Shown: positions 7,220-15,250 of the stretch, in pieces
How positions within the stretch are numbered: the stretch's first letter is position 1
How the letters are laid out: each line of letters begins with the position of its first letter
Source of the DNA: Hyphomicrobiales bacterium
GTDB lineage: Bacteria; Pseudomonadota; Alphaproteobacteria; Rhizobiales; Xanthobacteraceae
DNA length: 20,630 nt
Assembly: GCA_016210825.1 (NCBI GenBank)
Contig: JACQTM010000343.1
Location: 1-20,630 of the forward strand
Reading direction: 5' to 3'
Notes under the pieces: model-generated
Databases searched by the model: none
What the model was told of the DNA's origin: nothing
The model's input: only the letters and a program-made list of their open reading frames with translations
Made by a program: the position numbers and the translations under genes

Positions 7220-9661
7220 CTAAGCATCCACGCTCGCCGCAAGCGCATTGTCCTGAATGAAGTCGCGGCGCGGCTCAACCAATTCGCCCATCAGCTTGGT
7301 GAAAATGTCGTCGGCCTCGTCCACTTCCTTCACGCGCACCTGCAGCAGCGAGCGGACATTGTTATCGAGCGTGGTCTCCCAAAGTTGCCCGGGGTTCATT
7401 TCGCCCAAGCCCTTGTAGCGTTGCAGCGTAAGTCCTTTTCGCCCAAAACCGGTGACCGCCTCGAACAACCCAACCGGACCGTGAATCAGCGTGTCCTCGC
7501 CCTTGCGCCGAAGCACGGCGGGCGGTGTCGGCTTCGGATACGTCTCCTGCAGGGAAGAAGCGAATTCGTCGAGCTTGCGCGCGTCGGCCGAGCCGAGCAG
7601 CGCTTGGTCGATGGCGGCAACTTCCTTGACGCCACGAACGATGCGCTCGAATTGGAATCCGTTTTGATCGAAGTTGGCGGTCCAACCGCGCTCGGTCTCG
7701 TCCTCCAGGGCATCGAGACGCTTGGCGATATATTCGGCCGCCGCCTTGGCGTTCCTCGGCTCCGCGGTGACACGCGGCGTGAGCACGCCGGCGATCGCGG
7801 CCTGTTCGATCACCTTACGATTATAGCGGCTGTGCAGACCGGTAAGCATGCTGCGGATCGTACGGGCTTCCTCGACGAGTTTGTGTAGATCACCGCCCGC
7901 GCGCTCCTCGCCGTTGGCGAGCCGCAGCACCGCATCTTCCAAACCGCTGTGGATGAGAAAATCCTCAAGCGCGCGTTCGTCCTTCAGATATTGCTCGGAT
8001 TTACCACGGCTAACTTTGTAGAGCGGGGGCTGGGCAATGAAGAGATAGCCGCCCTCGATGATCTGCGGCATCTGCCGGAAGAAGAAAGTCAGCAGCAAGG
8101 TACGGATGTGTGAGCCGTCCACATCCGCGTCGGTCATGATGATGATCTTGTGGTAGCGCAGCTTGCCGATTTCGAAGTCGTCGCGGATCCCGGCGCCAAG
8201 TGCGGTGATCAACGTACCGATTTCCTGGCTTGAGAGCATTTTGTCGAAGCGCGCGCGTTCGACATTCAAGATCTTGCCGCGCAATGGCAGGACGGCCTGA
8301 AATTCGCGGTTCCGGCCCTGTTTGGCGGAGCCTCCGGCGCTATCGCCCTCGACGATGAACAACTCGGATTTTGCCGGGTCACGCTCTTGGCAGTCAGCAA
8401 GCTTGCCGGGTAGCGAAGAGACATCGAGCGCGCCCTTGCGGCGGGTAAGCTCGCGTGCCTTGCGCGCGGCCTCGCGGGCAGCGGCGGCTTCCACCACCTT
8501 GCCGACAATGATCTTGGCTTCTGCCGGGTGCACCTCGAACCAGTCGGCCATGGCCTCGTTGATGATATTCTCGACCACGGGCCGTACTTCCGAAGAGACG
8601 AGCTTGTCCTTCGTCTGCGAGGAGAATTTCGGATCGGCCACCTTGCAGGAGAGCACGGCAGTCAGGCCTTCGCGGCAATCGTCGCCGGTGAGCGCCACCT
8701 TTTCCTTGCGCGCGCTTCCGATGGCCTCGGCAATCGTCGTGATTTGCCGGGTTAACGCGCCGCGAAAGCCCGCGAGATGGGTGCCGCCATCGCGTTGCGG
8801 AATGTTGTTGGTAAAGCAGAGCACCGTCTCGTGATAGCCGTCATTCCACGTGAGCGCGCATTCGATGGCGACTCCCTCGCGTTCGGCCTTGATCACGATT
8901 GGCGTGGGCACAAGTGAGGTCTTGTTGCGGTCAAGATATTTTACGAATGCCTCGACGCCGCCCTCGTAGCGCATCTCTTCGCGTTTTTCCACCGCGTGGC
9001 GCATATCCGAGAGAACGATAGTGACGCCGGAATTAAGGAATGCGAGCTCGCGCAGGCGATGCTCGAGTGTCGCAAAGTCGAATTCCGTCATGGTGAAGGT
9101 CTTAGTGGAAGGCAGGAAGGTAACCTCGGTGCCTTGTTTGCCCTCCACCTTGCCGACGGCTTTCAGCGGCTTGACCGCGACGCCGTCGCGGAACTCCATG
9201 AAATGCTCCTTGCCATCTCGCCATATCGTCAGCCTGAGCCATGCCGACAGCGCGTTGACCACGGAGACGCCAACGCCATGCAAGCCGCCCGACACTTTGT
9301 AGGCATTTTGATCGAATTTCCCACCAGCATGCAGCTGGGTCATAATGACCTCGGCCGCAGATACGCCCTCACCCTTATGAATATCGGTCGGAATGCCGCG
9401 GCCGTCGTCGCGAACGGTGCATGAACCGTCCGGATTGAGCGAGACTACAACTTCCTTGGCGAAACCGGCGAGCGCCTCGTCGACCGAATTGTCCACGACC
9501 TCGTAAACCATGTGGTGCAGGCCGGAACCATCGTCGGTATCGCCGATATACATGCCTGGCCGTTTGCGCACCGCATCAAGGCCCTTGAGGACCTTGATCG
9601 ATTCCGCGTCGTAGTCCGATCCATCCTTACCGGATGTTTTTTTGCGAGCAGGTTCGGCCAT
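7220..9661 (-). CDS. gyrB: DNA gyrase subunit B
   Basis: An 813-residue ATPase subunit of gyrase, which introduces negative supercoils with GyrA. The GHKL ATPase site has YEVVDNSVDEA (E54, N58) and DDGRGIP (D85), followed by SGGLHGVGVSVVNALS. The TOPRIM domain carries EGDSAGGSAKQGRNREFQA and TDADVDGSHIRTLLL, and the C-terminus has YKGLGEMNPGQLWETTLD. Length matches the E. coli protein (804). ATG 9661 (MAEPARKK) is preferred over an in-frame ATG at 9685 because GAGGG lies just before it. It lies downstream of dnaA-dnaN-recF in the same orientation, but a 246-bp AT-rich gap after recF suggests its own promoter. Confidence 0.98.
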   Translation of the reverse strand: MAEPARKKTSGKDGSDYDAESIKVLKGLDAVRKRPGMYIGDTDDGSGLHHMVYEVVDNSVDEALAGFAKEVVVSLNPDGSCTVRDDGRGIPTDIHKGEGVSAAEVIMTQLHAGGKFDQNAYKVSGGLHGVGVSVVNALSAWLRLTIWRDGKEHFMEFRDGVAVKPLKAVGKVEGKQGTEVTFLPSTKTFTMTEFDFATLEHRLRELAFLNSGVTIVLSDMRHAVEKREEMRYEGGVEAFVKYLDRNKTSLVPTPIVIKAEREGVAIECALTWNDGYHETVLCFTNNIPQRDGGTHLAGFRGALTRQITTIAEAIGSARKEKVALTGDDCREGLTAVLSCKVADPKFSSQTKDKLVSSEVRPVVENIINEAMADWFEVHPAEAKIIVGKVVEAAAAREAARKARELTRRKGALDVSSLPGKLADCQERDPAKSELFIVEGDSAGGSAKQGRNREFQAVLPLRGKILNVERARFDKMLSSQEIGTLITALGAGIRDDFEIGKLRYHKIIIMTDADVDGSHIRTLLLTFFFRQMPQIIEGGYLFIAQPPLYKVSRGKSEQYLKDERALEDFLIHSGLEDAVLRLANGEERAGGDLHKLVEEARTIRSMLTGLHSRYNRKVIEQAAIAGVLTPRVTAEPRNAKAAAEYIAKRLDALEDETERGWTANFDQNGFQFERIVRGVKEVAAIDQALLGSADARKLDEFASSLQETYPKPTPPAVLRRKGEDTLIHGPVGLFEAVTGFGRKGLTLQRYKGLGEMNPGQLWETTLDNNVRSLLQVRVKEVDEADDIFTKLMGELVEPRRDFIQDNALAASVDA

Positions 9662-9695
9662 GGGAACCCTCGAATCACATGTCATGAAACGTGAG

Positions 9696-9812
9696 AAGGA
9701 TCACTTCGTTTGGCATGAAAAATAGGTATCGTACAGCGCAAAGTAAGATCACTTAAGCAATTGTTTTTTCTTAGTTTTTATCGTCAGTTGTGGTGCTCAA
9801 AAAGGATCATTT
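9696..9812. promoter_or_regulatory. gyrB upstream region with three GATC-centred repeats
   Basis: The recF-gyrB gap (9662-9907) is AT-rich. It holds AAGGATCACTT (9696-9706), AAGATCACTT (9745-9754) and AAGGATCATTT (9802-9812), all in the same orientation, with GATC cores 48 and 58 bp apart. They lie 35-150 bp upstream of the gyrB start. Their spread suggests a regulatory or methylation-sensitive site, but no -10/-35 pair with good spacing was found by eye. Confidence 0.35.
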
Positions 9813-9907
9813 TTTACGGCCGATCACGCATCCGCCACGGCGATTCTACAAAATTATACGGGAATGGTTTTTCCGCGCAGCAGCATGAAAATATACGGGG
9901 CTCTGGC

Positions 9908-11047
9908 TCACGCCTTATAGTGAATATTGCCGAATCCAACCTCGAAAATCTGCGATTCACCGTTGAGTCGATCAAATGCAAACGGATCTGCTCCGGTCAT
10001 CCAAACCTGAGCGCCGAGTTCGCGCGTGGCCTCGAATAAGGCTACACGGCGTGTTGGGTCGAGGTGAGCTGTCGCCTCGTCGAGCAATAAGACGGGGGCA
10101 AAGCCGGTCATTTCCGCAAGCAGACCGGAATGCGCGAGAACGAGACGAATAAGCACGGCCTTCTGCTCGCCGGTGGAGGCGTCGGAGGCGGGAATGCTCT
10201 TTGGACCATAAACAACGGCAAGATCAGTCAGGTGTGGCCCATCGAGGGTTCGGCCGGCCGCGGCATCGCGTGCCCGATTGTCTTTCAGCACCGCGCGATA
10301 ACGGTCTTCAATCTCGACGGCCGGATGATCGGGCAACAGGTTCTCCATCCATCCGGCAAGCGCGATCCCGGCGACTGGAAACGCGCCCGCGTGACCGCTT
10401 GCCGTCGCGAGTGCGCCTTGCAGGCGGTGTACGGTCTCCGCGCGCAAGGCAGCGACCGCAACCGCGAGCTCGGCGGTTTCATGCTCGATGGCGTCGAGCC
10501 AATGCGGATCGGGATGCGGCGCTTCGAGCAGGCGGTTGCGCGATCGTAATGCTCGTTCAAGGGCCGATACTCGGCCCGAATGTTCGGCATCCACGGCCAC
10601 TGCAAGGCGGTCGAGGAATCGCCGTCGCTCGGAAGCAGGCCCCGCAAACAGCCCGTCCATCGCCGGCGTGAGCCATACAACGCGCAGATGATCGGCGAAC
10701 GCGGTTGCTGACCCGACTGGCTCGCGGTCGATCCGGCATTTGCGCTGCGGGGCATCGCCTTGCGTCTGCGGCTCGATGCCGGTTCCAAGTGTGGCGAGAC
10801 CGAGCGCACCTTCGATCTCGGCGGACACCGCCCAGGAACCGTCGCCTTCGCTGAAAGCGACTTCATCCAGCGTTGCCCGCCGCAGACCGCGGCCAGGAAC
10901 GAGGAATGATATCGCTTCAATGAGATTGGTTTTGCCTGCGCCGTTCGGCCCGACCAGCACCACAATCGACGTGCCCACGTCGATACTCGCCGCATGATAA
11001 TTGCGGAAATTCGTAAGCGTCAGACGGCGAACGCGAGCGGCGGCCAT
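9908..11047 (-). CDS. recF: DNA replication and repair protein RecF
   Basis: A 379-residue SMC-like ABC ATPase that helps load RecA at gapped DNA and supports stalled forks. The N-terminus reads RRLTLTNFRNY, then Walker A GPNGAGKTN (G33-N41), an ABC signature STGEQKAVLI, and Walker B VLLLDEATAHLD near the C-terminus. The start is uncertain: ATG 11047 (MAAARVRRL) and ATG 11053 both fit, and a GTG at 11104 would overlap the dnaN stop. None has a clear Shine-Dalgarno sequence. The gene sits 49 bp after dnaN, or overlaps it if the GTG is used, so the two are probably cotranscribed with translational coupling. Confidence 0.95.
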   Translation of the reverse strand: MAAARVRRLTLTNFRNYHAASIDVGTSIVVLVGPNGAGKTNLIEAISFLVPGRGLRRATLDEVAFSEGDGSWAVSAEIEGALGLATLGTGIEPQTQGDAPQRKCRIDREPVGSATAFADHLRVVWLTPAMDGLFAGPASERRRFLDRLAVAVDAEHSGRVSALERALRSRNRLLEAPHPDPHWLDAIEHETAELAVAVAALRAETVHRLQGALATASGHAGAFPVAGIALAGWMENLLPDHPAVEIEDRYRAVLKDNRARDAAAGRTLDGPHLTDLAVVYGPKSIPASDASTGEQKAVLIRLVLAHSGLLAEMTGFAPVLLLDEATAHLDPTRRVALFEATRELGAQVWMTGADPFAFDRLNGESQIFEVGFGNIHYKA

Positions 11048-11096
11048 GGGCATGCGCGCAAGATATCGCTGTCCCTGCGCTTGGGGCGAACGATTT

Positions 11097-12215
11097 TCAA
11101 ACACGCATCGGCATCAGCACATAGAGCGCGCCCTTGGCGTCCTTGTCCTGAATCAGCGTCGGTGAGCCGGGGTCGGCGAGTTTGAGCACCGCCGTCTCGC
11201 CCTCGATCTGCGAGGCAATGTCGAGCAGATAGCGCGAGTTGAAGCCGATATCGAGCGGCTCGGCCTTGTATTCGGCCTCAATTTCCTCGGTGGCGCTGCC
11301 AGAATCCGGATTGGTGACCGACAGCGTTACCTTACCCCCGCTGAGCGACAACTTCACCGCGCGGCCGCGCTCGCTCGACACCGTTGAAACGCGGTCAACC
11401 GCGGCTTCGAATTCCTTCTTGTCCACGATGAGTTGCTTATCGTTGCCGAGCGGGATGACACGGGCGTAATCGGGAAAAGTGCCATCGATGAGTTTCGAGG
11501 TTAGGACCACGTCACCGATTGTAAAGCGGATCTTGGAGGGTGACAGATCGATCGCGATGTCAACATCGGTATCCTCGATGAGGCGTTGGACTTCGGCGAC
11601 GGTTTTGCGCGGCACGATGATGCCGGGCATGCCGTCGGCGCCAGACGGTAACGCCAACTCGAACTGCGCGAGCCTGTGGCCATCAGTTGCGACCGCGCGC
11701 AATGTCGGTTTCTTTCCGGCCGTCGCGGTATGCAGATAGATGCCATTGAGATAATAGCGTGTCTCTTCCGTGGAGATGGCGAATTGCGTCTTCTCGATTA
11801 GTCGTTTCAGATCCGCGGCGGCAAGCTTGAAGCTGTGCGTTAATTCTCCGGCATTGAGATCCGGAAAGTCGCTCTCCGGTAACGTTTGCAGCGTAAAGCG
11901 CGAGCGGCCGGCGCGCACGGTGAGGACCGCGCGGTCGCTCGACGCTTCAAGAACGACCTGCGCACCGTCCGGCAGCTTGCGCACGATTTCGTAGATCATG
12001 TGCGCTGGCACAGTTGTCGAGCCGCCGGGGCTGACCTCTGCGGTAATGCTGTCGGTGACTTCGAGGTCGAGATCCGTCGCCTTCAGGCTAAGCTTGGAAC
12101 GTTCGGCGCGGATCAAGACATTCGCCAAGATGGGAATAGTATTTCGCCGCTCGACCACGCGATGCACGTGACCGAGCGATTTAAGAAGCTGCGCGCGTTC
12201 TATCGTAACTTTCAT
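11097..12215 (-). CDS. dnaN: DNA polymerase III beta subunit (sliding clamp)
   Basis: A 372-residue ring-forming processivity clamp that tethers Pol III and other partners to DNA. It begins MKVTIERAQLLKSLGHVHRV and holds the family segments RRNTIPILANVLI, FPDLNAGE, ETRYYLNGIYLH, ATDGHRLA and the C-terminal YVLMPMRV, covering all three clamp domains. Length agrees with alphaproteobacterial DnaN. The ATG follows a GGGG tract by about 8 bases. It lies 152 bp after dnaA on the same strand and is followed closely by recF. That gap holds no clear terminator, so read-through from dnaA is plausible. Confidence 0.98.
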   Translation of the reverse strand: MKVTIERAQLLKSLGHVHRVVERRNTIPILANVLIRAERSKLSLKATDLDLEVTDSITAEVSPGGSTTVPAHMIYEIVRKLPDGAQVVLEASSDRAVLTVRAGRSRFTLQTLPESDFPDLNAGELTHSFKLAAADLKRLIEKTQFAISTEETRYYLNGIYLHTATAGKKPTLRAVATDGHRLAQFELALPSGADGMPGIIVPRKTVAEVQRLIEDTDVDIAIDLSPSKIRFTIGDVVLTSKLIDGTFPDYARVIPLGNDKQLIVDKKEFEAAVDRVSTVSSERGRAVKLSLSGGKVTLSVTNPDSGSATEEIEAEYKAEPLDIGFNSRYLLDIASQIEGETAVLKLADPGSPTLIQDKDAKGALYVLMPMRV

Positions 12216-12367
12216 TTCAAACCCCGCTCGACCGGCTGGGATAGCCGCGGCGCCGCCAATGGGCGCTCGAACCGACGTTTACCGGCCGTCCACGCTGACG
12301 GCGCGGGCGACCGGGGGACCGAGGGTGACGTGACAGAGCGCTTTCGGCAAGAGCGAATCCTTCGCGA

Positions 12368-13795
12368 TCACTCCTGCAATTGGCGTTTCAACAGCTCGAT
12401 TTCATCGGCGAGCGACGTATCATTGCCGACCAGATGCTCGATCTTGCGTACCGCGTGCAGCACGGTGGTGTGATCGCGCCCGCCAAACCGACGGCCGATC
12501 TCGGGTAACGACCGCAAAGTCAAGGTTTTGGCCAGGTACATGGCTACCTGCCGCGGCCGTACCACATTGGCTGTGCGCCGCGAGGACAAGAGATCAGAAC
12601 GTGAGACGTTATATTGCCGTGCGACAACGCGCTGGATGTCCTCGATCTTAACGCGCTTGGGCTCCTGCGGCCGGATTAGGTCGCGCACCTCGCGTTCCGC
12701 CAATTCCAGCGTCACCGGCTGACCGGTCAACTTGCTGTGGGCGAGCAGGCGGTTTAGCGCACCTTCGAGGTCACGACCGTTATGGGTAATCGCCTGCGCA
12801 ATGAAGAGCAGCACCGACTCCGGAACTTCGAAGCATGGATACATCGAGCGAACAGCGGTGGCCCGGCTCTTGAGAATCTGCAATCGCAATTCTTCGCCCA
12901 GCGGACCCATCTCGACGACGAGTCCTCCAGCCAAGCGCGAGCGTACGCGATCGTCGAGACTTTCCAGATCGGTCGGTGGGCGATCCGATGCGATGACAAC
13001 CTGCCGTCCGGAATCGATAAGGGCATTGAGGGTATGGCAGAACTCGGCCTGCGTAGACTTGCCTTGCAGGAACTGCATGTCGTCAATGACGAGGACGTCG
13101 ATTGCGCGCAAGGTTTCCTTGAAGGCGAGGGCGGTCTGGGTCTTCAGCGCGGAGACAAAACCGTACATAAACTTCTCCGCGGTGAGATAGAGGACCCGGC
13201 GTACGCCTGCGGCATTGCCGGCCCAAGTCACTGCTTGCAGCAAATGCGTCTTGCCAAGTCCCACGCCCGCGTGAACGTAAAGCGGATTGAACATCACCTG
13301 ATCGCCGCGCCGTGCCGCGGCGACTTCCTTGGCGGCTGCATGTGCCAAAGTATTAGAGCGGCCGACGACGAATGTTTCGAAGGTCAATCGGGGATCGAGC
13401 GGAGAACCGCCGAGGGACTCAAGTCCGCCATTTAGCTGCGAAGATAAGCTGCGGCCATCGAGGCCATCGAATTTCAATACGCGAGCGTCGTATGCGCCAT
13501 TATCGTGACCGGCAGGTTTTGGTTTCGGCGGCAGCGGTCGTGCTGCCGAACGTACAGTGAGTTCGATTCGGCGAACCGAACACTGCTCCGCCTGCCAGCA
13601 ACTCAAAACACGCTCGTGATAATGCGATTGGATCCAGCTCTTGAGAAAACGGGTGGGAACCGAAAGACGGGCGGTCTCGGACTCGACACCCTCAAGGTCC
13701 ATACGCGCAAACCAGCTCAAAAAAACGTCTTCTCCAACCTCAGCCCGTAAACGGCCTTTGACTCGTGACCAGCGCTCCTGATCCGTGCTTGTCAT
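12368..13795 (-). CDS. dnaA: Chromosomal replication initiator DnaA
   Basis: A 475-residue AAA+ initiator that binds DnaA boxes and opens oriC. Domain I is at ~1-75 and a linker follows to ~135. The AAA+ core begins near LTFETFVVGRSN, with Walker A HAGVGLGKTH (175-184) and Walker B VLVIDDMQFLQGK. Domain IV ends with the DNA-binding signature FGGRDHTTVLHAVRKIE. The frame is open upstream to 13858, but ATG 13795 (MTSTDQERWSRVKGRL) starts domain I and follows an AAAGAGAA tract. The long upstream interval to rpsT separates it from other transcripts, so it should have its own promoter. Leader hairpins suggest post-transcriptional control. Confidence 0.98.
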   Translation of the reverse strand: MTSTDQERWSRVKGRLRAEVGEDVFLSWFARMDLEGVESETARLSVPTRFLKSWIQSHYHERVLSCWQAEQCSVRRIELTVRSAARPLPPKPKPAGHDNGAYDARVLKFDGLDGRSLSSQLNGGLESLGGSPLDPRLTFETFVVGRSNTLAHAAAKEVAAARRGDQVMFNPLYVHAGVGLGKTHLLQAVTWAGNAAGVRRVLYLTAEKFMYGFVSALKTQTALAFKETLRAIDVLVIDDMQFLQGKSTQAEFCHTLNALIDSGRQVVIASDRPPTDLESLDDRVRSRLAGGLVVEMGPLGEELRLQILKSRATAVRSMYPCFEVPESVLLFIAQAITHNGRDLEGALNRLLAHSKLTGQPVTLELAEREVRDLIRPQEPKRVKIEDIQRVVARQYNVSRSDLLSSRRTANVVRPRQVAMYLAKTLTLRSLPEIGRRFGGRDHTTVLHAVRKIEHLVGNDTSLADEIELLKRQLQE

Positions 13796-13862
13796 TGCCA
13801 AATTCTCTTTGTGTTTTGCGATTATCAATAAGAAAGGGTGAGGCGATGACAGCTGCATGCTG

Positions 13863-13929
13863 CCGCCGCAGGCGGTCGCAACATCGTCCTCTGATGAGGA
13901 AACCGGCGGATAGGTTCACTAAGCCGCCG
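13863..13929 (-). promoter_or_regulatory. Three consecutive hairpins in the presumed dnaA leader
   Basis: CCGCC-GCA-GGCGG (13863-13875), TCCTC-TGAT-GAGGA (13887-13900) and CGGCGG...CCGCCG (13904-13909 / 13924-13929, 14-base loop) lie in a row 70-135 bases before the dnaA start. None is followed by a U-run on the minus strand, so they look like leader structure rather than terminators. Confidence 0.4.
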
Positions 13930-13984
13930 AACGAAACTATTAAGAAAAAACCGGTTTCGAGTTCAGGGGACGACGTTGCGAAAT

Positions 13985-14167
13985 CTAATTCGCAGGAGGA
14001 GATATCGCCCCAAGGGGGCCTCTGACATTCGTCCAGGCGAGCCATTTGCTCGCTCTCGGCGGAAAATTCCATAAGCACCGGTGAGCTAAGGAAAACTCGA
14101 TCTTGCCGCCCGTCGGCTCAAACCGATTGGCGATCACGCGTTGCGCTGTCTGCCAGGATATTGTCAT
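13985..14167 (-). CDS. Possible small ORF upstream of dnaA (doubtful)
   Basis: A 60-codon reading frame beginning MTISWQTAQRVIANRF. Unusually for this gap, the ATG at 14167 is preceded by GGGAGAGGGGCGCC, a strong Shine-Dalgarno tract about 6 bases away. Around 14078 the +1 frame opens with MLMEFSAESEQMARLDECQ, which looks as protein-like as the first frame, so the two may be parts of one frameshifted gene. I recognise no family. It could equally be chance. Confidence 0.22.
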   Translation of the reverse strand: MTISWQTAQRVIANRFEPTGGKIEFSLAHRCLWNFPPRASKWLAWTNVRGPLGAISPPAN

Positions 14168-14401
14168 GGCGCCCCTCTCCCACTGCGTGGACCTACGCCG
14201 TGGTTATTGTTGTTTTTTAATTTTCGAAGTCTCGCCGACTGTTCTGCGCGCGCGGCAGCACTGAAACGCGAGCGACGCGAAGGGCAGCCGATGGATCGAC
14301 GTAACTGATATCAACTCGATGGAACCTCAAATCTCAGTATCGTAGAGACACAACTCCCGTTCTCATCTTCGATGAGCTTGACTAGCGAACTTGACTGAGG
14401 A

Positions 14402-14426
14402 CTTCCGAGAACGCGGAAGCGTTTTT
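14402..14426 (+). terminator. Orphan intrinsic terminator on the plus strand
   Basis: CTTCCG (14402-14407), loop AGAACG, CGGAAG (14414-14419), then CGTTTTT (to 14426). A perfect 6-bp stem followed by five T's fits Rho-independent termination of a plus-strand RNA. No plus-strand gene lies upstream in this gap, and dnaA and rpsT are both on the minus strand. A second small hairpin, CTCATC-TTC-GATGAG, lies at 14362-14376 on the same putative RNA. Confidence 0.5.
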
Positions 14427-14833
14427 AAAAATACACACTCTCTGAATGCCCGCAACGGCAATCGCATGCGCGTAAATCGACACAATTAAGATGCGACATA
14501 CCGAAATCCGCGCAATCATCGTGCATTCTGTTCCAACGCTTTGAATCCGTGACGTGTTTTTTCCGGTTACACAGTAGGGAAGACACGCTGTGATATCGAT
14601 AAAGCCCTTCAAATCGGTACTTTGTCGTCGGCGTCGTGGGACCGGATTCAAACCCCTTCGCGGCGCTTTCCCTTTAAACCTTTACATTGTCGTTTGTTTT
14701 TTTGTGCAGAAATTCAAGGGTGCCCTTCGACGCTGGATCGCTCGACTCGCGACAATTATGGCGAATTGTTATCGAGAGACACACATTCGTTCTGCAGTTC
14801 GATTGTTTGATCATCGCACCAGGGACAGCCAGC

Positions 14834-14856
14834 AAAAACCCGGCACGATGGCCGGG
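14834..14856 (-). terminator. Intrinsic terminator of rpsT
   Basis: On the minus strand CCCGGC, loop CATCGT and GCCGGG (14856-14839) are followed by TTTTT (14838-14834). The hairpin lies ~30 bp after the rpsT stop, so it should separate rpsT from dnaA transcription. Confidence 0.85.
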
Positions 14857-14885
14857 CGGTTGTCTTCGTACGTTTATGACGCCGA

Positions 14886-15152
14886 TTATTTGCCGAGCTT
14901 GGCGACCTGATGGGTCAAACGCGAGATTTTTCGGCTGGCGGTGTTCTTGTGCAGCACACCATGCTGGGCTGCACGCATGATTTCGGGTTCGGCCGCGGCA
15001 AGCGCCGTTAGCGCAGTCTTGCGATCTCCGCCGGCAATCGCCTCCTCGACCTTTTGCGTATAGCCGCGCAGGCGCGACCGGCGCGCCTTGTTGACCTCAG
15101 TGCGGCGCGCGATCTTGCGCGCAGCCTTCTTGGCGGACGTCGTATTGCCCAT
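14886..15152 (-). CDS. rpsT: 30S ribosomal protein S20
   Basis: An 88-residue, strongly basic primary rRNA-binding protein of the small subunit (E. coli S20 has 87). It begins MGNTTSAKKAARKIARRTEV and ends with KNTASRKISRLTHQVAKLGK, both typical of S20. ATG 15152 is chosen over an in-frame start at 15182 because GAGGG lies directly upstream and S20 proteins start at this point. It has its own near-consensus promoter, a ~90-base structured leader and a clear terminator, so it is a single-gene transcript. S20 represses its own translation in E. coli; whether that applies here is inference. rpsT upstream of dnaA is a familiar arrangement in alphaproteobacteria. Confidence 0.97.
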   Translation of the reverse strand: MGNTTSAKKAARKIARRTEVNKARRSRLRGYTQKVEEAIAGGDRKTALTALAAAEPEIMRAAQHGVLHKNTASRKISRLTHQVAKLGK

Positions 15153-15217
15153 GAACCCTCTATGTTGCGCCCAAGCAAACAATCGACACGAGCGCTTGCG
15201 TATCCGTAACGAAGAGC

Positions 15218-15238
15218 GGCGGCGAAACCATCGCCGCC
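15218..15238 (-). promoter_or_regulatory. Strong hairpin in the rpsT leader
   Basis: GGCGGCGA, loop TGGTT, TCGCCGCC on the minus strand form a perfect 8-bp GC-rich stem. It starts a few bases after the predicted transcription start (~15244) and ends 65 bases before the rpsT ATG. No U-run follows it, so it is leader structure rather than a terminator. Confidence 0.55.
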
Positions 15239-15250
15239 ACAGGTGGCAAG

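Larger units (their letters stand above)
13796..14833. other. dnaA-rpsT intergenic region (~1.0 kb) without a confident gene
   Basis: The stretch lies between the dnaA start and the rpsT terminator. It contains leader hairpins (13863-13929), a 10-bp palindrome AAACCGGTTT (13948-13957), a short ORF with a Shine-Dalgarno sequence (13985-14167), an AT-rich tract (~14203-14225), an orphan plus-strand terminator (14402-14426), a 10-bp inverted repeat (14540-14549 / 14643-14652) and another T-rich tract (~14671-14706). No exact TTATCCACA DnaA box was found on either strand. It is longer and more AT-rich than the other gaps here and must hold the dnaA promoter. It could include origin-related elements, but that is not shown. 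Confidence 0.6.

Noticed and set aside
7202..7888. 228-codon plus-strand frame over the gyrB 3' end
   Set aside because: It is antisense to conserved GyrB C-terminal sequence, so it is a shadow frame.
12782..13435. 217-codon plus-strand frame inside dnaA
   Set aside because: It is antisense to the AAA+ core of DnaA and has no support of its own.
14382..14651. 89-codon minus-strand frame between rpsT and dnaA
   Set aside because: It has no clear Shine-Dalgarno sequence and shows mixed, cysteine- and arginine-rich composition with no family resemblance.
14636..14660. GGATTCAAACCCC resembling a tRNA T-arm
   Set aside because: There is no matching acceptor, D or anticodon arm around it.
14760..14776. 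TTATCGAGA as a DnaA box
   Set aside because: It matches only 7 of 9 positions of TTATCCACA, stands alone and is close to rpsT's terminator, so it is not convincing.
13796..14885. Enrichment of GANTC methylation sites upstream of dnaA
   Set aside because: Only three sites were found (14543, 14645, 14744), about what chance gives for this length.
14590..14910. 106-codon plus-strand frame crossing the rpsT terminator
   Set aside because: It runs through the terminator and into rpsT antisense, lacks a good ribosome site and shows no protein-like pattern.
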